From Alteromonas sp. IB21 (lineage in GTDB: Bacteria > Pseudomonadota > Gammaproteobacteria > Enterobacterales > Alteromonadaceae): 64,000 bases of DNA. Shown piece after piece: positions 16,940-27,196 of this stretch. Under the pieces are notes generated by a model. That model made no database searches. It saw only the letters and a program-made list of their open reading frames with translations, and was not told where the DNA came from. The DNA is taken from contig NZ_JAEFCD010000013.1 of assembly GCF_016405965.1 (NCBI RefSeq), positions 1 to 64,000 on the forward strand. Reading direction: 5' to 3'. A program made the position numbers and the translations under genes. How positions within the stretch are numbered: the stretch's first letter is position 1; every line of letters starts with the position of its first letter.

Positions 16940-19900
16940 TCAAAACAATGAGTCTTTTGGGCTTGCGTTAGGGGTGTTGCCATCCGAGGTAGCGTTGCTC
17001 TTTTGGCTTTGCTCTACGGGCTCACTCTCCTTATCAGCCTCATCAGCCTCATCAGCGCCATTGTCGTCTTCAACGTCATTACGGGGTCTATCGGTTCTGT
17101 TATCGCCCAAGAAGAACTCATAGTAGAGATCTAAAGCAAACTCCGACTGGTCTTCTAATGTGGTTTGAATCGCCTCTAAGTAAAGGCTTGGAAGCAGCTG
17201 ATATTTTAGCGCTAAGTCTGGCGGTAACTGCCTGCGTCGTAGGGTGCTGTTAGCATCATTATTACTTAAGCCTACATCTACGTTATATTCTACTGATAAG
17301 CGGTCGTTAATTTGCCCAGTGACCGAGAGCATATTTTCATTGGTACTTAAGCTGAATTCATCAATGCCCAACGCACTTCCTACCTGCCCTGTCAGAGTTT
17401 CTGTATTAGAAAGCCCAAAGCCCAATAGCAGTGCAGCATAGTTAGGGTCTTGGGTGCCCGAATTAGGGCCCGAACCGGTCAATAAGTATGACAATACGCC
17501 CTGCTGGTCCATTGCGGGCTCAGAAAACAAATTTATACTGGGGGCGTCAGCCGCGCCGTCAATACGAATTCCGGCTATGACATCGTCGTCAGTTTTAGCT
17601 GGGTCGCGTATGGCCTCTACCAGTAGCAACGGTTGGTCGATAGGGCCGTTAAACTGCACTTCACCGGTCTGGATGATCAATTGCTGTCCGTAGGCATTAT
17701 AGCGGCCATTTATTATTTGTAGATCGCCATAGCCAACTAACGCTGGTTGCGTATTCACTCGTATGCCGCCGAACAAGCTGGCGGTAAGACCAAACGCCTC
17801 AAGTTTTACCTCTTCGGTTTTGTTTTTATCGATGTTTACAAGCACCGACGCATGCACGATATCTAGCGGCTCTTCTCTATCCGGTTCACCCCGCAGGTGG
17901 ACATCTTTAGACGGCGACACTGCGCTTTCTGGAAGCGACTCAATTTCAATTCGCGCCCACGGTATGTTGACCTCGCCGTTCACATCGACCTTTTCTTTCG
18001 TCGCGGCAATGTCAATATTAGGCGACACTTTAAGACGAATGTCGGGCTGTCTAATTTCAAAGCCGTTGCCTTTTAAATTGAAGGTGGCGCTTGGGGTAGA
18101 CGACCAATCCAGTTCCCCTTTTAGCGTACCTTTTCCGCCGCCCAATACAAAGGTTCCGTCTAGCGAGGCGGTTTGGTCGTTAAGCACCACTTTTTGGTTC
18201 CAGTCAGCGAGGGTGACTGGGGTATCTTGTATATCGATAGCGCCGTTTGAAACAGTAAGCTCACCGTTCAGCGATGGGTCGTCAACATAGCCACTAAGTG
18301 TAATGTTGCCGTTGAGTAAGCCTGTAAGCGTTCTAATAGCAGGAGAAAGTGGCTTAAACGGTGCTACATTTAGTCCTTCCATGACCAGCTTTCCATCAAG
18401 AGGGATTTGCTCGTCGAATGGTCGTGTATTTAGGGTTAGCGTAGCATCACCAATGTCTTGACTCGAAATCAGTGAGGTTGACGCTAATTGCCCTTGTTTA
18501 ATCTTACCGGTCGTCTCGATTGAGTTAATGGTAAGGGTTAGCGGTCTGGTTTCACCCAGCTGCCAAGGGGCAGCACTCATTGACGCCGTAAACGTGGCGT
18601 CTATAGGGTCTTGCTGTGAGTAACTCCCTTTTGTTTTTATACTAAGGGTAGCTTTGGAGGGGCTTGAAACCATGGTGGGTGCCAGCTCATTGGCCCATAG
18701 GCCTATCGGTAAGGATGAGGCACTAATGTCCCAGCTGGCCTTACTTTCTTGATAGTTAACGTTTGATACGCACAATTCGCCTTCTCTGCGGGAAGTCCAA
18801 CAGTGCCTGCCTATCTTTGCCGTGACGGGGGCTGTGCCGATATCTAGGCTAAACGGGCTTGATAATGTCCACTGCATATTGGCAAGCTTTAACGTGGTAT
18901 CACTAATTTCGCCAATCCAGTGGCTATTAGTCCACGCCCCTTTGAGGCTAAGGGCTATGTTGTTATCAGGTACGGCAAGGTCAATCTCAGCGTGATGATC
19001 TTTATAGGTGCCGTCTATGGCAACGTTCCCGTTTAACGGCCCTTGCTGAGCGGCTGAAGCATTTACGTTAGGAGACACGGTGATCTCAGAAAGCGCTAGC
19101 GCACCGTTTGCGCGAGGGTTTTGCCAAGGCCCTGACGCTTTGATATTGCCATTCACGGCGCCGGTCACATCAGGGTAAAGGCTATTGATGGCATTAACGC
19201 TAATATCAATATCTGCATTTAAATGACGCTTATTTAAAACCTGAGCGATAGCACGAATGGTATTTTTTTCTTGCTCGTCTTCTTGGATGATATTGACGTT
19301 GGTAACGAATAAGTCGCTCGGGCCTGCATATACTGCATTGCCTTTTACTTGAAGCGGCTTACCTTGTAGTACACCTGAAATGTTTAAATTTCTTAAGCTC
19401 ATGTGCAGGCCGCCGCGCTCGGAATATTGCAAAATACTGTCAATTTCGCCGTTTAGCTGTTGAGGGGCATAAGTGCTGAATTGTTGCGCTGACACATCCG
19501 TTAAGGTGGTTTTGCCTTCCCAGGCGATAGTCTCATTTAAATACAGCGTTCCCGTATTCGCTAAGCTTCCTTCCAGTGCGCTGATATTGGCCTGGTTAAC
19601 ATAAATATTATTCTTTTTAAGTACCACATCTAACGATACGGGGATATTGCCAAGGTCGGGCAGCGTTGCCGCGCCATTACCTTGAAGCTGGTAATCACCC
19701 ATGGTGCCAAAAAGGGATAGTTGCCCCTCTTTTAACAGGGCATTTTCCATGGTTGGTATAGCCTGCTCTTGCCAATTCGTGGTGAACTCAATAGGTAAAT
19801 TTTCGTCGAGAATATTGGTTTTTAAATTGGCATCAGCGCTAATCGCTCCTGTGGCACTAACCGATAGCGTGAGGTCGTCTGCAGCACCGGATGCATCCAT

Positions 19901-20848
19901 AACGAGTGTTTGCGGCGCATCATCAAATTGAGTGTTAACCTTAATTTTGGCATTGAGCGGGAAATTGTCTTTAAGTGTGGCACTTGCGCTCCCTCTAAGC
20001 TCCCCTTTTTCATGCACCACTGTCATTTCTTCAACCGCTATTTCGCTGCCTTTAAAACGGGTTTGCAAAAGCGAGATAAGCGCCACTCGTTCGATACTTT
20101 CACCCTGTATAACTTGTAAGTCTTCAACTAATAAGGTGCCGAGGGAAAAAGGAATCGGTGATGTAATTGTAGGTAACTGTGGTACATCGTAGGTCAATGA
20201 GTACGACGTAGGCAAAGGGCTGTCTTTTACCTTTTCTGGCTCTGCGTTTTTCTGATTCTTGGGTGGCGTGTTAGGGGCGTTAGCCGGTGATGTCGATGGT
20301 GAATCTATGCCTTGCTCTACAAGCGCTACCTTTACCCCTTTCGTCGCTAAACTATCAAGTGAAAGTGCCTCATTACCGTTAAAGTCGACGAGTTCTAGTT
20401 TATCAATTTCGACCACAGTGGAGAGTAGCGCAAGCTTAATATTGCTTAACGCTAAGTACTCGACTTCGATGGGAAGTGGCAAAGCAAACTCATCGTTAGC
20501 ATCGGTTTCGTCTGGCGCTTCTGGAGCTAAGGCAAGTTGGGTTAACGTCGCATTTTCAAGCGTGAGTTCATTAACGCACACTTTAGGTTCAAACAGGCAG
20601 CGCCATGTTACATCGATATAGGCGTATTGGGCTGACACTTTCCATTGCGGGTTCTCCCACTGAACGTTGTGTACTTCAAGCGTGTCGGCAAAGCCGCCGT
20701 CTATCGCATCGATAGACAAGTTATCTACAAAAGTGTTGGCTACAAGCTTAACGGTTGGGCCGCCTAATGGGCTAATTAGCAGCGCATATACGGCTACCAG
20801 CAAAAGAATAGGTGAGAGTAAAATGGCCGATATTGTGCGTTTTCTCAT
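16940..20848 (-). CDS. tamB: TamB, translocation and assembly module inner-membrane subunit
   Basis: This is a 1302-aa AsmA/VPS13-like bridge protein. It has an N-terminal signal anchor (about residues 7-28), then a very long beta-rich periplasmic body with repeated 'LNGNITLSG'-type strands. The C-terminal DUF490/TamB domain includes GIRIDGAADAPSINLFSEP and ends near LDLYYEFFLGD at about residue 1245. With TamA it moves lipids or beta-barrel proteins between membranes. The start overlaps the tamA stop as ATGA, so the pair is coupled. Two oddities are seen: a Pro/Asn/Lys-rich insertion near residues 180-212, and an acidic Ser/Asp/Glu-rich tail of about 55 residues after the usual end. Confidence 0.9.
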   Translation of the reverse strand: MRKRTISAILLSPILLLVAVYALLISPLGGPTVKLVANTFVDNLSIDAIDGGFADTLEVHNVQWENPQWKVSAQYAYIDVTWRCLFEPKVCVNELTLENATLTQLALAPEAPDETDANDEFALPLPIEVEYLALSNIKLALLSTVVEIDKLELVDFNGNEALSLDSLATKGVKVALVEQGIDSPSTSPANAPNTPPKNQKNAEPEKVKDSPLPTSYSLTYDVPQLPTITSPIPFSLGTLLVEDLQVIQGESIERVALISLLQTRFKGSEIAVEEMTVVHEKGELRGSASATLKDNFPLNAKIKVNTQFDDAPQTLVMDASGAADDLTLSVSATGAISADANLKTNILDENLPIEFTTNWQEQAIPTMENALLKEGQLSLFGTMGDYQLQGNGAATLPDLGNIPVSLDVVLKKNNIYVNQANISALEGSLANTGTLYLNETIAWEGKTTLTDVSAQQFSTYAPQQLNGEIDSILQYSERGGLHMSLRNLNISGVLQGKPLQVKGNAVYAGPSDLFVTNVNIIQEDEQEKNTIRAIAQVLNKRHLNADIDISVNAINSLYPDVTGAVNGNIKASGPWQNPRANGALALSEITVSPNVNASAAQQGPLNGNVAIDGTYKDHHAEIDLAVPDNNIALSLKGAWTNSHWIGEISDTTLKLANMQWTLSSPFSLDIGTAPVTAKIGRHCWTSRREGELCVSNVNYQESKASWDISASSLPIGLWANELAPTMVSSPSKATLSIKTKGSYSQQDPIDATFTASMSAAPWQLGETRPLTLTINSIETTGKIKQGQLASTSLISSQDIGDATLTLNTRPFDEQIPLDGKLVMEGLNVAPFKPLSPAIRTLTGLLNGNITLSGYVDDPSLNGELTVSNGAIDIQDTPVTLADWNQKVVLNDQTASLDGTFVLGGGKGTLKGELDWSSTPSATFNLKGNGFEIRQPDIRLKVSPNIDIAATKEKVDVNGEVNIPWARIEIESLPESAVSPSKDVHLRGEPDREEPLDIVHASVLVNIDKNKTEEVKLEAFGLTASLFGGIRVNTQPALVGYGDLQIINGRYNAYGQQLIIQTGEVQFNGPIDQPLLLVEAIRDPAKTDDDVIAGIRIDGAADAPSINLFSEPAMDQQGVLSYLLTGSGPNSGTQDPNYAALLLGFGLSNTETLTGQVGSALGIDEFSLSTNENMLSVTGQINDRLSVEYNVDVGLSNNDANSTLRRRQLPPDLALKYQLLPSLYLEAIQTTLEDQSEFALDLYYEFFLGDNRTDRPRNDVEDDNGADEADEADKESEPVEQSQKSNATSDGNTPNASPKDSLF

Positions 20849-22683
20849 AGCTCAGGCCCCAGCATGATATGTAACTGCCATGTATTTTCATCGGGGGCAA
20901 ACCCCCTTGCAACATAAAGACGAACGGGGCCGATTGGCGAAAGCCAATGGACACCCGGGCCAACGCTATAGGTTAGTGTTGTACTGGTGTCGTTGGTGGC
21001 GGTACCGGCATCAACAAATGCCGCGACGCGCCAATTATCGGCTACGCGATAGGCGTATTCCACGCTTGTGGTAAGCAAATATTTTCCGCCTATTGAATCG
21101 GTCACAAGTTCACCGGTTTCGGGGTCGATAACATCTGCGGTGGGCGATATTTCTCGATAGTCAAAACCCCTAACGCTTTGGTCTCCCCCAGCGTAGAAAC
21201 GCAAAGAGGTGGGCACTTCATCGAAGCTGTTGGTTTTAATAGCGCCTGCTTCACCGCGTAAGGATATTCTATGTACATCGTTAAACGTGCGTATCAACGT
21301 AGCCTCTACTACCGCTTTAGCAAAGTCGATGTCAGAGCCAAAGCCTTCTTTGCCATATTGTGCAAGCATTTGAATGTAGCTGCCGTTGCTGATGTTAAGC
21401 TCGCTGTCTTTATTGCGATAGGTTAACGAGTACCCCGGTAAAACCAGTGACGTGGTATTGGTGCTAAGTTCCCCTTGGTCGTAGGTTTCTCTAAGGTAAG
21501 TTATCGAACCATCGTGCTGCCATGGCGAGTCGTTTTTTTGCCAGTAGCGGTGGGCAGACAACGAAAGGGTTTCACTTTCAAAGGACGTGTTGGCGTATTC
21601 AATAAATTGGTAACCCGCCTCAATGCTGGCGTAATCACGAGTGATGTTTTTCATGGGAATGCGGTAGTCGGCGGTAACTGACTGTTCGGGCTCAGATATA
21701 AAGATATCCGATGATACCGAATGCCCTTTGTCATTTACCCAAGGGCGCTCCCAGCCAAGTCTGACCCGCGGGCCGGTATCGGTGGCCGCGCCAAGTGACA
21801 CATTAAATGCGTCGGTAGGCCTGTGCTGTAGTGACACCTCAACAGGTACACGTAAACCCTCAGCGTCACTCACTACCGGCCTGGCTATCACACGATTGAA
21901 ATACCCAGATTGATTCAATCGCCGATTGAAATCAGACAACACTGCTGATGAATAAGCGTCTCCGGTTTCAAATGGTTTGAGGCGACTGATGATGGCTTTT
22001 GCTTTGTCTTCGCCGACGATTTTGAGTTCACCAAACTGGTACTGAGGCCCGCTTTGCGCAATTAACAGTACGTTTGCCTGCTTCGCACCACGCACTAGAT
22101 CAAGTCGGGTAGCCTGCCAATAAAAGTCAAAATAGCCGTTGGAAAGGGCATAGTTAAACATCGAAGACTTAAACGATTCATAGATGGTTTGATTGAGTAC
22201 ATCGCCTTCTTTAAGCTTAAGTGCGTTAAAACGCTCTCTAAATTCTTTATCTTCACGCCCTGCCCCAATAATTTCACGGGTCACTTTATTAATGGTTAGG
22301 GGGGCGTTTAACGAAACATTAACCGTAACCTTGTCGCCGTCATCGATAACAACGTTAGTCTCGCTGTTGTAATAGCCATACGGCTGAAGTGCTGTTGCCA
22401 CTGTATCGCTCACTTCCCCTTGCCAATATGGGTCAGTAAGTAGTGCTTTTTCAACATCGAGGCTGTTCAAGTGAAGCCGAATATTGTTGCGTAGCTTATC
22501 GTCTTTTACGCCTTGAATATTATAGGAAATGCCCTCTTGCGCTTGCGCGGTCGATGCTAACGTACAGATCAGCGAAAGCAGTACGCCGCACATCAAAACC
22601 AAATGAGTCTTGAATGTTTTCAACATAAACTGTCGGAAAAGTGGGTCTTGCAAACTGGCAAGCCCGGTCCAAATTGAAGGCAT
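20845..22683 (-). CDS. tamA: TamA, outer-membrane Omp85-family assembly protein
   Basis: The protein has a signal peptide, N-terminal POTRA domains (about residues 55-290) and a 16-strand Omp85 barrel. The barrel contains RFYAGGDQSVRGF, the VRGF loop that reaches into the barrel, and ends with the strand PVRLYVARGFAP...LHIMLGPEL. It partners TamB, encoded immediately downstream. The start is uncertain: ATG 22683 has AAGGAT 12 bp upstream. However, the signal peptide (LVLMCGVLLSLICTLASTAQA) would start more naturally at ATG 22626, which has no clear ribosome-binding site. I list the longer form; at 612 aa it is slightly longer than typical TamA. Confidence 0.9.
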   Translation of the reverse strand: MPSIWTGLASLQDPLFRQFMLKTFKTHLVLMCGVLLSLICTLASTAQAQEGISYNIQGVKDDKLRNNIRLHLNSLDVEKALLTDPYWQGEVSDTVATALQPYGYYNSETNVVIDDGDKVTVNVSLNAPLTINKVTREIIGAGREDKEFRERFNALKLKEGDVLNQTIYESFKSSMFNYALSNGYFDFYWQATRLDLVRGAKQANVLLIAQSGPQYQFGELKIVGEDKAKAIISRLKPFETGDAYSSAVLSDFNRRLNQSGYFNRVIARPVVSDAEGLRVPVEVSLQHRPTDAFNVSLGAATDTGPRVRLGWERPWVNDKGHSVSSDIFISEPEQSVTADYRIPMKNITRDYASIEAGYQFIEYANTSFESETLSLSAHRYWQKNDSPWQHDGSITYLRETYDQGELSTNTTSLVLPGYSLTYRNKDSELNISNGSYIQMLAQYGKEGFGSDIDFAKAVVEATLIRTFNDVHRISLRGEAGAIKTNSFDEVPTSLRFYAGGDQSVRGFDYREISPTADVIDPETGELVTDSIGGKYLLTTSVEYAYRVADNWRVAAFVDAGTATNDTSTTLTYSVGPGVHWLSPIGPVRLYVARGFAPDENTWQLHIMLGPEL

Positions 22684-22846
22684 GAAAAGGCTAAATCCTT
22701 AAGATAACGCTGGGCTAAGAAGCATACCGCTTGATAGTAAAGTCCGTATTGTGAACGCGGTTAATGATACCACAATTGCGTTTTGTATCCCCAAACTACG
22801 ATGAGAGATCAAATATTTGCGCTAACACCTGGCAGAGTAAAATATC

Positions 22847-23119
22847 ATGGATTGTTTTTTGTACGTCAAGATCCCTATTTTGCTAGTGCATGGAGAGGAA
22901 GATCGCATAGTCCCGCCTCTACATAGTCGCTACATGGCAGATGAATTGGAAGATAACGATAAAGTCTTTAAATATGTTGAACTTGAAAGTGGCGATCATT
23001 TTTTATCTATTCAGCGTAATCGGCACCTATTCTTCAAAGAAATGGATATGTTTTTGAATCAGTATTTGAAACCTGCTTCAAAGGACGATGCGGTGAAAGC
23101 CGGTCTTACCACTGAATAG
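22847..23119 (+). pseudogene. 3' remnant of an S9-type prolyl oligopeptidase/acylaminoacyl-peptidase
   Basis: The 90-aa frame is recognisable as the last ~80 residues of an S9 peptidase alpha/beta-hydrolase domain. IPILLVHGEEDRIVPPLHS carries the catalytic aspartate region, and SGDHFLS holds the catalytic histidine. The beta-propeller and the nucleophile GxSxG region are absent. An in-frame stop lies three codons before the ATG, and the upstream 160 bp hold no related frame. The terminator at 23201-23225 remains. I take it as the leftover end of a deleted gene; it could instead be expressed as a short protein, which seems less likely. Confidence 0.65.
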
Positions 23120-23200
23120 TACCCGTTAAACGCCCCAGTATTTAAGACAAGATTTCTTCGTGCTGGCGGCTTTTTAACCAAATTTCAGGTACACTTATAT

Positions 23201-23225
23201 AGGCGCGATTATTTCGCGCCTTTTT
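23201..23225 (+). terminator. Rho-independent terminator after the S9 remnant
   Basis: AGGCGCGA (23201-23208) pairs with TCGCGCCT (23214-23221), with a short loop and a T5 run directly after. It lies about 80 bp past the remnant stop and just before the MFS gene. Confidence 0.75.
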
Positions 23226-23259
23226 ACTTTCCCACACTTAATTTCATATTCGAGACTTT

Positions 23260-24510
23260 ATGCCCCAGACATCTAATGGCGTATCTGAAGATACGGCAGC
23301 TGTGCAAAAGCCCGCCCTTGGCCTTGTTGAATTTGTTGCGTTAATGGCAACCATGACATCGCTGGTTGCCCTCAGCATAGATGCTATGCTGCCCGCACTT
23401 ATCCAAATTGGTGAGTCACTTAATGTGCAAGAGGCACATCATACCCATTTGATTGTGACCGTGTTCTTTTTAGGTATGGCTTTCGGGCAAATGTTTTTCG
23501 GTCCGTTTTCAGACAGCCGTGGCCGCCGTCTAACAATACTTGTGGGCTTATGCATTTTTGCCTTAGGTACGTTTGTTTGTATGCTTGCATCTAATTTAGA
23601 AACCATGCTGATGGGGCGCGTTATCCAGGCTTTTGGGGTGTCTGGCCCTCGCATAGCATCTATGGCGATTATACGCGATTTGTACGTGGGTGATGCGATG
23701 GCAAAGGTCATGTCATTTATCATGATGGTATTTATTTTAGTGCCCATGCTTGCCCCAATAATTGGTCAAACCGTAATGGAACTAACATCTTGGTTTCATA
23801 TCTTTACGTTGTTTCTTGTCGTAGCCACTATGGCAGGAATTTGGTTCTTCTCTCGCCAAGGCGAAACCTTGCCTCGTGCAAAGCGCAGAAAATTCTCGCG
23901 GGCACACTTTTTTAAATCATCAAAGTTTATTCTAACCCACCCAGAAGTTATGGGTTATACCTTTGCAATGGGCTGTATTTTTGGCTCTTTCTTGGCGTAT
24001 TTAAGTGCATCACAAACCATCTTTACGGTGTTTTATGATGTAGGTGAGTGGTTCCCTTATATCTTCGCTACGCTTGCTTTTTCTATCGGGCTGGCGTCGT
24101 ACTTTAACGGTAAAATGGTTATGCGTTTTGGTATGCGCAAGCTGTGTCGATTTGCGCTAAAAGGTGTAAATGGGTTTGCGGTGGTGTATTTAGCGCTGCT
24201 GTTCGTATACGACGGGCTGCCACCGTTAATTCCTACCGTTGCCGTTATGTTCGTCGGTTTTTTCTTTGTAGGTATTTTGTTTGGTAATTTAAACGCTATG
24301 GCAATGCAGCCACTAGGCGAAATGGCGGGGTTGGGCGCTGCTATTATTGGCTGTTTTTCGAGCTTGTTCTCGGTGCCCGTTGCCCTTATCGTTGATAGTT
24401 TTTTGAATGGAAACTTGATGCCTATTGGTTGGGGTTTTCTTATCTTTTTTGCATTAGCTTATGCATCAGTCCGCTTCGCTGAGCGGGTTCGCGAAGGTGT
24501 TACTTCGTAA
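23260..24510 (+). CDS. MFS transporter, Bcr/CflA-type drug efflux
   Basis: The 416-aa protein has 12 predicted membrane helices. The motif-A-like loop FGPFSDSRGRRLTIL lies between helices 2 and 3, and GRVIQAFGVSGPRIASMAIIRD near helix 4-5 is typical of the Bcr/CflA (DHA1) group. The opening ALSIDAMLPALIQIGESLNV also matches that group. It exports drugs or metabolites by proton antiport; the substrate is unknown. The gene is monocistronic, with a terminator of the preceding remnant right upstream and ilvC convergent downstream. Confidence 0.87.
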   Translation: MPQTSNGVSEDTAAVQKPALGLVEFVALMATMTSLVALSIDAMLPALIQIGESLNVQEAHHTHLIVTVFFLGMAFGQMFFGPFSDSRGRRLTILVGLCIFALGTFVCMLASNLETMLMGRVIQAFGVSGPRIASMAIIRDLYVGDAMAKVMSFIMMVFILVPMLAPIIGQTVMELTSWFHIFTLFLVVATMAGIWFFSRQGETLPRAKRRKFSRAHFFKSSKFILTHPEVMGYTFAMGCIFGSFLAYLSASQTIFTVFYDVGEWFPYIFATLAFSIGLASYFNGKMVMRFGMRKLCRFALKGVNGFAVVYLALLFVYDGLPPLIPTVAVMFVGFFFVGILFGNLNAMAMQPLGEMAGLGAAIIGCFSSLFSVPVALIVDSFLNGNLMPIGWGFLIFFALAYASVRFAERVREGVTS

Positions 24511-24580
24511 CCAGATAAGCATTACTCGTGTCTTCTACGGGGCGGACTAAGAAGAGGCGAGGCTCACTGAGTTATAGATA

Positions 24581-24608
24581 TAAAAAAGCCCGACCAAAAT
24601 GGTCGGGC
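24581..24608 (-). terminator. ilvC terminator
   Basis: GCCCGACCA (24588-24596) pairs perfectly with TGGTCGGGC (24600-24608) across three bases. On the minus strand the stem is followed by a T6 run. It sits 52 bp beyond the ilvC stop. Confidence 0.85.
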
Positions 24609-24659
24609 AAGAGGGCTTAGTTAAGCACCTAACGACAGAAACTGTCCTAACCTCTGTTT

Positions 24660-26138
24660 TTACACAACTATGGCTTTCATATCAGTCATGTAGCCACGCA
24701 AGGTCTTACCTACTGATTCTACACCGTGTGAACGGATGGCTTCGTTAATTTCAACAAGGCGTTTGTTCTCTACTTGATTAGAAGTAACATTCAAACCCTT
24801 ACCGATAACGCTGGTATCAATGGTAGGCATAAACTTCTCACGCAAAATCGGAATTGCTGCATTGGCAAACAAATAGTTTCCGTATTCTGCTGTGTCTGAA
24901 ATAACCACGTTCATTTCATACAAACGCTTACGCGCAATTGTGTTAGAAATAAGCGGTGTTTCATGCAGTGATTCGTAGTACGCAGACTCAGGTAGAATGC
25001 CGGCTTCAACCATTACGTCGAACGCAACTTCAACACCACACTTGATCATGGCAACCAGTAGAATGCCGTGGTCAAAGAATTCTTGTTCACTGATTTCACC
25101 TTCGTAAGTCGGTGCATTTTCAAACGCGGTTTCACCGGTTTCTTCACGCCACTTAAGTAGGTTCGCATCGCCATTTGCCCAATCTTCCATCATGGTGCGA
25201 GAGAATTCACCGCTGATGATGTCGTCTTGGTGCTTTTCAAATAGCGGACGAAGTAAATCAGTTAGCTGCTCAGAAAGCTCAAATGCCTTCACTTTTGCAG
25301 GGTTTGATAGACGGTCCATCATGTTAGTAACGCCGCCAATCTTAAGTGCTTCAGTAATGGCTTCTAGACCGTACTGAATAAGCGCACCTGCATAACCTGG
25401 GTCAATACCGTCATCAACCATTTTCTCGAACGCAAGTACTGCTGCAACTTGTTGCATACCACATAAAATGGTCTGCTCACCCATAAGGTCAGATTTAACT
25501 TCAGCCACAAAAGATGACTCAAGTACACCTGCGCGGTCACCGCCAGTTGCACTTGCTAGTGCTTTAGCCTGCTCCCAACCTTTACCTTCAGGGTCGTTTT
25601 CTGGGTGCACAGCTATTAGTGTTGGTACACCAAAGCCACGCTTATATTCTTCACGTACCTCAGAGCCTGGGCTTTTCGGCGCACACATAATTACTGTGAT
25701 GTCGCTACGAATTTGCTGGCCTTCTTCAACAATGTTGAAGCCGTGTGAGTAACCTAACGTTGCGCCTTTTTTCATAAGCGGCATTACTGCCTCTACCACA
25801 CTTGCGTGCTGCTTATCAGGTGTTAAGTTATAAACTACATCTGCTTCTGGAATAAGCTGCTGGTAGGTACCAACGGTAAATCCATTACTTGTAGCGCGTT
25901 TATAAGAGTCGCGTTGCTCATCGATGGCCGCTTGACGCAGCGCATAAGAGACATCTAACCCCGAGTCACGCATATTCAGGCCTTGGTTAAGGCCCTGCGC
26001 GCCGCAGCCTACAATGACAATTTTCTTGCCTTTTAAGAACTGACAACCGTCAGCGAATTCATCGCGTGCCATGAAACGGCAGCGGCCAAGCTGATCTAAC
26101 TGCTGGCGAAGTGACAGGGTGTTGAAATAATTAGCCAT
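24660..26138 (-). CDS. ilvC: Ketol-acid reductoisomerase, class II
   Basis: The enzyme converts acetolactate or acetohydroxybutyrate to the dihydroxy acid with NADPH and Mg, the second common step of valine and isoleucine synthesis. ATG 26138 ([14 protein letters not shown]) is the family start and has GGAAA upstream; a longer frame to 26180 is rejected. The NADPH fold shows [10 protein letters not shown] at residues 44-53, and [19 protein letters not shown] follows. At about 492 residues it is the long class II form with a duplicated C-terminal knotted domain. It is divergent from ilvY, whose product normally activates it when substrate accumulates. Confidence 0.95.
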   Translation of the reverse strand: MANYFNTLSLRQQLDQLGRCRFMARDEFADGCQFLKGKKIVIVGCGAQGLNQGLNMRDSGLDVSYALRQAAIDEQRDSYKRATSNGFTVGTYQQLIPEADVVYNLTPDKQHASVVEAVMPLMKKGATLGYSHGFNIVEEGQQIRSDITVIMCAPKSPGSEVREEYKRGFGVPTLIAVHPENDPEGKGWEQAKALASATGGDRAGVLESSFVAEVKSDLMGEQTILCGMQQVAAVLAFEKMVDDGIDPGYAGALIQYGLEAITEALKIGGVTNMMDRLSNPAKVKAFELSEQLTDLLRPLFEKHQDDIISGEFSRTMMEDWANGDANLLKWREETGETAFENAPTYEGEISEQEFFDHGILLVAMIKCGVEVAFDVMVEAGILPESAYYESLHETPLISNTIARKRLYEMNVVISDTAEYGNYLFANAAIPILREKFMPTIDTSVIGKGLNVTSNQVENKRLVEINEAIRSHGVESVGKTLRGYMTDMKAIVV

Positions 26139-26260
26139 AAAAATTTCCGAACAACATTCATTTTTGTCAATATCAAACACCGACCTTGGCGTTGACAGAC
26201 CTCGTCTATGACGACTTGGCAGTGAGACTAAAAGATTTCTTTTGTTTTGGAAAATGATAT

Positions 26261-26283
26261 ATTTGCAAGATAATATTGCAAAT
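26261..26283. promoter_or_regulatory. Putative IlvY operator
   Basis: ATTTGCAA (26261-26268) and TTGCAAAT (26276-26283) form a perfect inverted repeat around a 7-bp centre. It lies 13 bp before the ilvY start and 123 bp upstream of the ilvC start. LysR-type regulators bind such dyads between divergent genes, and TTGCAA half-sites fit what is known for IlvY. Assignment is by position and symmetry. Confidence 0.65.
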
Positions 26284-26295
26284 AGTGAAACGTTT

Positions 26296-27168
26296 ATGGA
26301 TTTTCGTAGCCTTCAACTCTTTAACCATCTTGCCACCAGCTTACATTTTGGTGTTACCGCAGAGGCTATGTATGTATCACCATCTACGCTTAGCCGCGTT
26401 ATTCAGCGCCTTGAAGACGAATTGGGCTGTAGCTTGTTTAAACGTGATAACCGTAAAGTTGCGCTTACCCATAGCGGTCATAAACTGCTCTCGTTCTCTA
26501 AACACGCATTGCAAGAATGGCAGCAACTAAAGATAGATTTAAAAGAAGATAACGATGCGTTGCAGGGTGAACTCAGCGTATTTTGTTCGGTGACCGCCAG
26601 TCAAAGTCATCTACCCGCTATGCTACGGCAATTCAGGCAGCAACATCCGGGCGTTGATATACGCCTTATCACCGGCGACCCAGCGCTAGCGATTGAAAAA
26701 GTAAAGGGCAAGCAGTGCGACCTGTCTATCGCCATCTACACACCTGATATGCCAACAGATTTGCATTTCACCGCCCTTGATAACGTGCCTTTGGTGCTTA
26801 TTGCTCCTCGAGAATGGCGCTTGACCCAATTAAGCCAACTTGACTGGACGAAACACCAAGTGATCATGCCTGAAACCGGCCCTACGCGCCGAACGGCATA
26901 CCACTGGTTTGCCGAGCACGGTATTCGCCCTAACGTGTATGCGTATGTCGGTGGTAACGAGGCCATCGTCAGTATGGTTGCCCTTGAATGTGGAGTGGGG
27001 TTTGTGCCAAAAGTGGTGCTTGACCATTCCAGCATGGCCGGTGCGGTAACGCAAATTCCAGTGGCTGATATAGAGCCCTATGCGCTTGGTTTATGTTGCC
27101 TCCAAGACAAGCAAAATGAACCCCTTGTTAACGCGTTTATGCAGCTAAACCTGCAGCAAGATACCTAA
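26296..27168 (+). CDS. ilvY: HTH-type activator IlvY (LysR family)
   Basis: ATG 26296 gives the usual [13 protein letters not shown] start; the frame's TTG at 26242 would run through the operator and is rejected. The 290-aa protein has a LysR winged helix at about residues 18-37 ([20 protein letters not shown]). An inducer-binding domain follows with [15 protein letters not shown] near residue 225. IlvY senses acetolactate/acetohydroxybutyrate and activates ilvC, which is transcribed divergently here exactly as in enterobacteria. It is not followed closely by another gene on the same strand. Confidence 0.93.
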   Translation: MDFRSLQLFNHLATSLHFGVTAEAMYVSPSTLSRVIQRLEDELGCSLFKRDNRKVALTHSGHKLLSFSKHALQEWQQLKIDLKEDNDALQGELSVFCSVTASQSHLPAMLRQFRQQHPGVDIRLITGDPALAIEKVKGKQCDLSIAIYTPDMPTDLHFTALDNVPLVLIAPREWRLTQLSQLDWTKHQVIMPETGPTRRTAYHWFAEHGIRPNVYAYVGGNEAIVSMVALECGVGFVPKVVLDHSSMAGAVTQIPVADIEPYALGLCCLQDKQNEPLVNAFMQLNLQQDT

Positions 27169-27196
27169 TACCATTAGTCCGCATAGATAAACCCCC

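Noticed and set aside
17763-18290. 175-aa plus-strand frame inside tamB
   Set aside because: It is antisense to well-supported TamB sequence; Ser/Pro-rich composition is typical of a shadow frame.
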